Positions 58,583-64,000 of a stretch of DNA of 64,000 bases are shown here, piece after piece. Under the pieces are notes generated by a model. The model ran no database searches. It was not told the origin of the DNA and saw only the letters and a program-made list of their open reading frames with translations. Position numbers and translations under genes: made by a program. How positions within the stretch are numbered: position 1 is the first letter of the stretch; every line of letters begins with the position of its first letter. The stretch comes from Pollenia angustigena (lineage: Eukaryota > Arthropoda > Insecta > Diptera > Polleniidae): the NCBI GenBank assembly GCA_930367215.1, contig OV884059.1, positions 50,996,957 through 51,060,956 of the forward strand, in the 5' to 3' direction.

Positions 58583-59000
58583 ATGACAATAATTGAAAGA
58601 AGCATATGCAAAAATAATAACAAATTACAAAAGTCCTCAACTAAGAATATTAAGATACAATGCACTAGTGAAACATTGAAATTGATTGAACAAGTATTTT
58701 CTACAGCCTACCATCACCAAACAATCAGCTCACTTGAAAGAATCCAAAGATTACTAAATAAATGCCACCAACGATGAATGAGACACTTGGATGCCGTATT
58801 TTACATACGTATACAACACAACACCAAATATTGACACACTTGAACTAATTTTCGTCAAATTACCATCCCAACCTACTGACACATTAAACAGAACGAACAA
58901 AGAAATAATTTTACAGGGCATTAAACCGCAGACTGACCCACTTAAAAACTACGACATATTAGGTTACACAAAAGTAAACAATGACGAACGTTTTTGAACA
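58583..59000 (+). pseudogene. Integrase remnant of the nested element
   Basis: Two frames together show the catalytic-Glu end of a Ty3/Gypsy integrase: FSTAYHHQTISSLERIQRLL (STAYHHQT-x-x-S-x-ER motif), then in another frame MPYFTYVYNTTPNIDT and KLPSQPTDTLNRTNKE. This pattern resembles the 17.6/297 branch of Gypsy elements. A stop and a frameshift separate the parts; the preceding DD region, RT and protease are missing. Confidence 0.75.
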
Positions 59001-59644
59001 AATTCTAAATGACTTGCACTTAAATAACACTGATGAATATGCAAAATCAGAATTAATAACAAAATATGTATATCAAAATGTATTTCATTTAGAGAATGAC
59101 AAATTAACAGCAAACAAAACCAAGACAGTAACAATAACTCTTTAAAAACCAAACGTAAACAAACTAGTATTACTAAAAGTAATAACAAAATATAAAAAAA
59201 AACGAACATGATACCATACCACGGACATTACAAAAAGTAAAAAACAAAGGGGAGTAAAACACAGTAATTGAAAAAACAACAAGACACTAAAATAATTTCA
59301 CAACAATTCATTAAAACCACAATACACAAACAAAAAAAAAAAAAAAAAACACACTTCCATAGATACATATACACACATATACATATATTTTAAACTAAAT
59401 ATCAATTAAAATATTTAATTAATAAATTAATTAATAAACAAATAAAACCATACATTGCATTAAGTACCAATAATTAAGTATATTATATTAAATACTATAT
59501 ACAAATAGACATTAAGAACCACAAAATTATAAAAATACTTTATATAAACAAAAAAAAAAAAAATTATAAAACTGTATAACATTGACGGTACTATGAAAAT
59601 ATCAAGAAAAATCAATCCCCTAATTTTTCTCTTAGCGGTGAGGG
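59001..59644 (+). other. Nested element 3' internal region
   Basis: A-rich, with poly(A) runs (59331-59349, 59550-59563) and no coding sequence recognised. It ends in CTTAGCGGTGAGGG, a weak polypurine tract directly before the 3' LTR. Confidence 0.6.
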
Positions 59645-60270
59645 TGTAGTGTACCTCATAAGTTGCCACCGCATACCCTTAGACCACTCTGATAATTACA
59701 TATGCCAACTAAAACAGAGTAGGGTATTTTACTAGATCAAATAACGGCAAACTGACTGACAACAAATATAAAAACAAAACTGATCAATCTAAATTGAGTG
59801 AAGAATGTAATTGAGTGCATTCTAAACTCAAAACATTCTGATTGGGCAAGAACAATTGCAGGGAGTAAATCAATAATATTTAAATGATTAATATTGACAT
59901 TTTCATAATACCGACAGAGAAAAACATAGCTCTGTCGATAATTAGGATAAGTTAGAACGGCTAAGCCAAAATCTCAAACATAGTATATAAGCACTTGTAA
60001 ATTTAAATAAAATCAGACTTGAAAATTAACAACTAAAAAATTGGCAATTACTTGCCTTGTGTTTTAATTTGAGAGGCTCAATCTTTCCGGCAGTTCTTTT
60101 GAACGCCTATTCACTGGCTGAAACCCTGACAGCTGTTTAATAACCAAGGGTTTTAGGGAAAACAAATATTAATCCTCCACACGTCGATTCTGCCTTTGCT
60201 AACATTAATCCTGCCAGATTAAAACCTCCACATGGCGATCCTGCCTCCACATGGCGATCCTGCCTCCACA
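59645..60270 (+). repeat. Nested element 3' LTR
   Basis: 626 bp. Relative to the 5' LTR it has a 24-bp hairpin insertion (ACAGAGAAAAACATAGCTCT then GTCG, ~59916-59939) and an extra 19-bp TGGCGATCCTGCCTCCACA at its very end. A few substitutions otherwise. Confidence 0.9.
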
Positions 60271-60976
60271 GTACTATTTGATAAGTTTTCCAAATGGACA
60301 GAACTCATCCCCATGCGCAAGGCAACGGCCGAGGGAGTTATCAAGGCCCTTTGAGAGCGTATTCTTGCTCGGTATGGGGTCCCGAAGGTGCTAGTGACCG
60401 ACAATGGCACGCAGTTCACGGCACGAGTCGTCCAGAAATTCCTGAGGGAAATGGGGATTCACTAGCAATGCACGGCGCCCTACACCCCCCAAGAAAACCC
60501 GACAGAACGCGCAAATCGGACGATCAAGACGATATTGGCCCAACTATCCGACAATCAGCACCAAAAATGGGACGAAAAGGTCCCGGAAATTATGTTGGCC
60601 CTGAACTCGAGCGTTTCTGAGACCACGGGCTATTCGCCAGCATTCCTGACGCAGGGTCGAGAGCCGCGGCTGCCACACACGCTGTACGATGAGGTCACCA
60701 GGGGTACAGGGGCGAAGCCAACCAGCCCAGAAGATCGACGGGCCGAAAAGCAACAAACCGAGGATCGGGGATGCGGTGTTACTGCGGCAACACCCATTGT
60801 CTAAAGCTACGGAAAATTTTGCCGCCAAGTTGGCCCCAAAATTTGGGGGTCCATATAGTGTAAGGGCGTTTACTGCACCCGTCATAGTTACCCTCGAGAC
60901 CGCGTTAACTGGGGACACAAAAACCGCCCATTTTAGCGATCTGAAGCCTTTTTACCCCTACGTCTCACTAATTTAA
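60271..60976 (+). pseudogene. pol: Gypsy Pol, 3' part: integrase core and C-terminus
   Basis: Continues the host integrase after the nested element: LFDKFSKWTELIPMRKATAE, then TGA (60352-60354), VTDNGTQF (second catalytic Asp), TAG (60463-60465), and TPQENPTERANRTIK with the catalytic Glu. The frame closes at ~60803. The C-terminal GPY/F-type domain (LLRQHPL, KFGGPYSV, HFSDLKPFYPY) is in another frame from ~60700 to the stop at ~60976, so there is a frameshift, probably with a deletion, near 60700-60760. The protein is non-functional. Confidence 0.88.
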
Positions 60977-60980
60977 ATTG

Positions 60981-61009
60981 TTTTTTTTTTTATTTTCCTT
61001 TTCGCTTAG
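60981..61009 (+). promoter_or_regulatory. Splice acceptor before ORF3
   Basis: A pyrimidine tract of over 20 bases ending TTTTCCTTTTCGCTTAG|A, the strongest acceptor-like site I saw in the element. It lies just after the pol stop and 20 nt before the ORF3 ATG. Confidence 0.6.
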
Positions 61010-61028
61010 ATTCGCCCACGAGACCAAC

Positions 61029-62446
61029 ATGAACCGAGACGAGCATTTCGAGAAGACCAGCCAGCAGTTCCGTGAGCGGATGCAAGAAGAGCAGGCAAAA
61101 AGACGGCGCACTATATTTTTAGAGGACGACAGGGCCGCCGGAACTCGACCCGGGGTAACCCATTACCGTAGGACCACGGCCAAACCACGCCGGGGAACAA
61201 CTAAAACTGAGAAACAGCAGCCGCCGATGACACCCATGGTACCGAGACCAGGGCCCTCGCGGGAGGCACACAACCAACCACCTCCAAGAATCGATCCAGA
61301 CGTCATCTGTGTGAGTTCAGAGGACGAGAACAGCCCTTCAAGTAATCCGGCATGTCCTGATTTGAACCGGGGTCTGAACAGCGGCACTAGTACTCTCCCC
61401 GAGACACCTGGTCGACATATCCCAAATCTCCAGGAAGGCCATCGGAGCGGCGAACCCAGCCCATCGATCGAGGATGATATGCCATGGTTCACGCCAAATC
61501 GCACGGAGTCCAACGTACCTATAACACCCGGCCGAGGGTTGGGAGTCACCAAAAGAGCGGTCAGAAGACGACCTCAGTACACTAGGCGTTTCGCCACAAT
61601 GGGATGGCACACCGTCCGAACTGGAAGAGTCACTCCGGTCAGAACTCGGGGAGTTCGATACCACCCTAGCCATCCAATCGCCACCAGGGAGTCCGCCTAT
61701 CGAAGCGGGTACCTCGGTCGAATCCAACACCCCACCAAGAGGCAGAGGCTGGGGCACTATTGATATACAGGACTCCAGGTGCCACACTTTTGGGGGCCTC
61801 GCCGGTTTTCAGCGAACGATTACTTACCGTTTCTGGTGGTCTAGGTGCGACATGTGGCAGCCCATCGACACAGGGGGCACTCCCAGCAACCACCAGTCCG
61901 AAAGCTCCACCACCGGATCGGTGATCGAGCTCACATCCCAAATGCCCCACGAACACGAACCAAGCGAGACCATTATGCAGGAATGGCCCACCTGACGCCT
62001 AACAGATAGCTCCTCTGACCAATCGGCGCCCGCCTCCCCGTGCCTGTCCATCTACACCTCCTGGTCACAGGCCTCGGTAAATCTGTCCAGCCCTACCAGT
62101 ATTGGCCCGTCACCGTCGCCACCTCGCTGAAATCATCTTGAGACAGACACTACTACCATTGTCGTAAGGTCACCGATCGTACCCGAGCCCGGGGCACCTA
62201 CCAGCACCAGTCCACCACCTACCAGCCCCGGCTATAAGGCGGCGGCCACGGACGTCGGCAGTTCATCGGGAAGCCGAACATTAATTGAGGGCGCATCATG
62301 GCCGGACGACCTAAGGAGCATAGTGGAGGCGTCATTGCGGACACGAAGGCCCAGGCACAGGGTGAAGTTCATGTATCGTAGCGGCACCACCTTATACGGG
62401 ATAATCATCTCTAAAGCCGGAAGGGTCGTAGTAGAAGTCATGCCGT
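61029..62446 (+). pseudogene. Gypsy ORF3, unknown function, frameshifted
   Basis: From ATG 61029 the frame is open for 244 codons (to 61763). The reading continues in a second frame from ~61750 (GTIDIQDSRCHTFGGLAG) to a TGA near 61997, and ends in a third segment closing with GRVVVEVMP at ~62446, just before the polypurine tract. The N-terminus is charged and helical (EHFEKTSQQFRERMQEEQAK). The middle is rich in Pro, Ser, Thr and Arg. Residues ~91-99 read DVICVSSEDE, a good match to a phospho-SUMO-interacting motif. Basic clusters (KRAVRRRPQ, KRQRL) could be nuclear signals. There is no signal peptide, transmembrane segment or furin site, so it does not look like env despite its env-like position. 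I do not recognise the family. Confidence 0.65.
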
Positions 62447-62466
62447 GAGAGCAAGTCGACGGCCCG

Positions 62467-62482
62467 CAAGGAAAGGGGAATG
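62467..62482 (+). other. Gypsy polypurine tract
   Basis: AAGGAAAGGGGAATG immediately precedes the 3' LTR start TGTGACG; this is the plus-strand priming site. Confidence 0.8.
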
Positions 62483-63696
62483 TGTGACGATGGCAGTCGG
62501 GAACCCTCGTTTCCAACCACACTAGCTATATATTTGGGTATTATTTTATTTTGTGAAGTTATATGAACAATGAATTTCGAATGCATTTTTTTCATAAGTA
62601 TTATTATTATTATTGTATATTATTATACGTATTACTTTTGGAAAACAAATTATTGGAATATGTTTATTTGTTGTACACTATTATATTAGTTTTATCTTTT
62701 GAATCGGCGTTGAATGAAATTTAAATTTATTAACGGCCGTTTATGGTGACCTCTAGTGGTAGCAAGTGGACGCGAATTGGCATATGAGACCCCCTAGCGG
62801 CGCGTAGCAAAGCATTCATGCCGAACAGATGGACTAAACAGCTGATCCTAACAGATGGGCAGATGCAGCCACCATGTACTTATGACGGCCGAAAAGTATA
62901 AAAGCAGAGGGAAAATTAAAATTTTGATCAGTCGGTGCCAAGCGCAGTGGTAGGTAAGTCATATTATACGGTGGTTGTCCCGCTGGATATTGTTGGGTAG
63001 TTTTTGTTTAGTAGTGTTTGTGTGGATCAAATTGGAAATTCCGTGGTGGTCCCGCAGGTTTTCAATTTGGTGCTACGCTGACATTCAGAGCCGAGCGTAG
63101 TGGTGTGCCCGTGGTTGTCCTGTAGGTACACGACTGCGAGTTACTCGACACAACGTCTCCGTGGTTGTCCCGCAGATTCGTGTGTCTGGTGACTTCACTG
63201 GGCCTCATCGTTTGTGGTGTGTATGTAGGGCCGGTTGTAGATTCCGTGGTTGTTCCGCAGGTCTCCAATACGGTGCTACACCGACATCAAAGCCGAGCGT
63301 AGGAGTGTGCCCGCGGTTGTCCCGCAGGTTTACGACTACGAGCAACCCAGCGCAGCGAATCCGTGATCGTCCCGCAGACTCGTTGTCGTTGGGCGGCTTC
63401 ACTGGGCTAGAGTTAGCGCACACCGTACAAACCGACCACTGTTGCCTGAAACAGGCATACCTGTCGTTCCGCCATCCCGTGATCGTGTCGCCCGAGGTAA
63501 CATGTGAAACCATAAACGCCGTTGTAGTAGAGCTGTAATTTTATTATGGAAATAAAGTCGTGTGTTTTGAAAAAATTAAAAGAGTTGGTAGATGTGTGTT
63601 TTTTTATATGACGAGGTCTGGAGTAAATACTAAATTTATTGTGAGTGAACCCTGGGTAACCGGCGAGTTATACCCCAGCCAAGAAGGTTCGTTACA
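62483..63696 (+). repeat. Gypsy 3' LTR, full length
   Basis: 1214 bp, TGTGACG...GTTACA. It contains the complete U3 with TATA box and initiator, the leader splice donor (62954), the seven-copy GTGGTTGTCCCGCAG array and an AATAAA near 63543. It matches the 5' LTR apart from the 290-bp segment absent there and scattered substitutions. Confidence 0.93.
62897..62932 (+). promoter_or_regulatory. Gypsy LTR core promoter
   Basis: TATAAAAG at 62897-62904 and an insect-type initiator TCAGT at 62928-62932, with ~31 bp between them, the normal spacing. Transcription starting here would read the splice donor at 62954 within ~25 nt. Being in the 3' LTR, it would drive flanking sequence rather than the provirus. 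Confidence 0.7.
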
Positions 63697-63700
63697 ACAG

Positions 63701-63945
63701 GCATAAGGATTTTGTATATTGAATGAATTTTGTTTTGTTCAATGTACAAAATCATTAAAATGTCTCCCGTGCCAAAACCAATTGGATTTTTTAAGAAAGA
63801 ACTTGTTTCAAAAGTGCGTTAAGGTTTTGTCACAGGCATAAGGATTTTGTATATTGAATGAATTTTGTTTTGTTCAATGTACAAAATCATTAAAATGTTT
63901 CCCGTGCCAAAACCAATTGGATTTTTTAAGAAAGAACTTGTTTAA
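63701..63945 (+). repeat. ~135-bp tandem repeat at the target site, two copies
   Basis: GCATAAGGATTTTGTATATT recurs at 63701 and 63836, followed by GAATGAATTTTGTTTTGTTC, AATGTACAAAATCATTAAAA and CCGTGCCAAAACCAATTGG. A diverged relative is at ~50735-50810 (AGATTTTGTGTATTAAATAA, GTTTGTTCAATGCACAAAAT), on the other side of the provirus. The last bases (63946-64000) show nothing recognisable. Confidence 0.85.
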
Positions 63946-64000
63946 GCAGTTTGTTATTAAAGAAGTCTTTGCCTCTGTGGCTTTTATTGCTGAGCCACCC

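Larger units (their letters stand above)
56481..60270 (+). mobile_element. Nested decayed LTR retrotransposon
   Basis: Inserted into the integrase, with target duplication GTAC (56477-56480 and 60271-60274). Joining the flanks restores the integrase reading frame at the insertion point. LTRs of 583 and 626 bp begin TGTAGTGTACC and end CTCCACA. The ~2.6-kb interior has lost most coding sequence; only an integrase remnant is recognisable. It must be younger than the host provirus, yet is itself a non-autonomous derivative. Confidence 0.93.
51177..63696 (+). mobile_element. Ty3/Gypsy provirus with third ORF, defective
   Basis: A 12.5-kb plus-strand element, LTRs TGTGACG...GTTACA, with the 4-bp target duplication ACAG (51173-51176 and 63697-63700). 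Order: 5' LTR, tRNA-Lys-type primer-binding site, long leader, gag, pol (protease, RT, RNase H, integrase), ORF3, polypurine tract, 3' LTR. It is defective: the 5' LTR lacks the promoter, gag has an early stop, pol has stops and a changed catalytic residue, and a second LTR element (56481-60270) splits the integrase. Confidence 0.95.

Noticed and set aside
61029..61763. env gene of an errantivirus
   Set aside because: Correct position, but no signal peptide, cleavage site, fusion peptide or transmembrane segment in the translation.

Overview
The window looks like repeat-dominated, very AT-rich DNA from an insect, most likely a fly (Diptera), from heterochromatin or its edge. The basis is the mix of a BEL/Pao element, Ty3/Gypsy elements, hAT, THAP and Penelope-like fragments, TA-target MITEs and long AT-rich satellite. 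No host gene, tRNA gene or rRNA gene could be supported. Essentially everything recognisable is satellite DNA or a mobile element.

Layout. Positions 1-15754 are a tandem satellite with a ~102-bp monomer and at least two levels of higher-order repetition: a 476-bp unit x3 near 1.1-2.4 kb and a 2.32-kb unit x2 at 2.9-7.5 kb. The satellite flips orientation at ~15755, runs inverted to ~16256, then abuts a second satellite with a 118-bp monomer (to ~17705). Positions 17.7-21.2 kb are non-coding, with a long imperfect hairpin, a (TA)n tract, a hammerhead-like hairpin motif and a ~397-bp MITE.

Positions 21224-40422 are a very recent tandem duplication of a 5.84-kb non-coding segment. Both copies carry degenerate pieces of the two satellites and a TA-target MITE. 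Only the left copy was later hit by a second MITE (23733-24529) and by an apparently intact BEL/Pao retrotransposon on the minus strand (24571-31285, target duplication CCGCT, LTRs differing at about one position). The right copy preserves the empty sites.

Positions 40.4-50.9 kb are a graveyard of older repeats: a possible pogo-like MITE, a minisatellite, a ~560-bp repeat with a tRNA-like (pol III) region in two tandem pairs of opposite orientation, a 1.22-kb hAT deletion derivative with a transposase relic, a minus-strand gag-protease relic, a GIY-YIG (Penelope-like) fragment and a THAP-domain exon relic.

Positions 51177-63696 are a Ty3/Gypsy provirus (target duplication ACAG) with gag, pol and a third ORF. 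Its integrase is split by a nested, decayed LTR element (56481-60270, target duplication GTAC). The 5' LTR has lost the ~290 bp that carry the TATA box and initiator in the 3' LTR. A consensus splice donor just after the start site and a consensus acceptor 20 nt before ORF3 suggest that ORF3 was made from a spliced mRNA in the position usually held by env. The provirus sits in a ~135-bp tandem repeat that continues to the window end.
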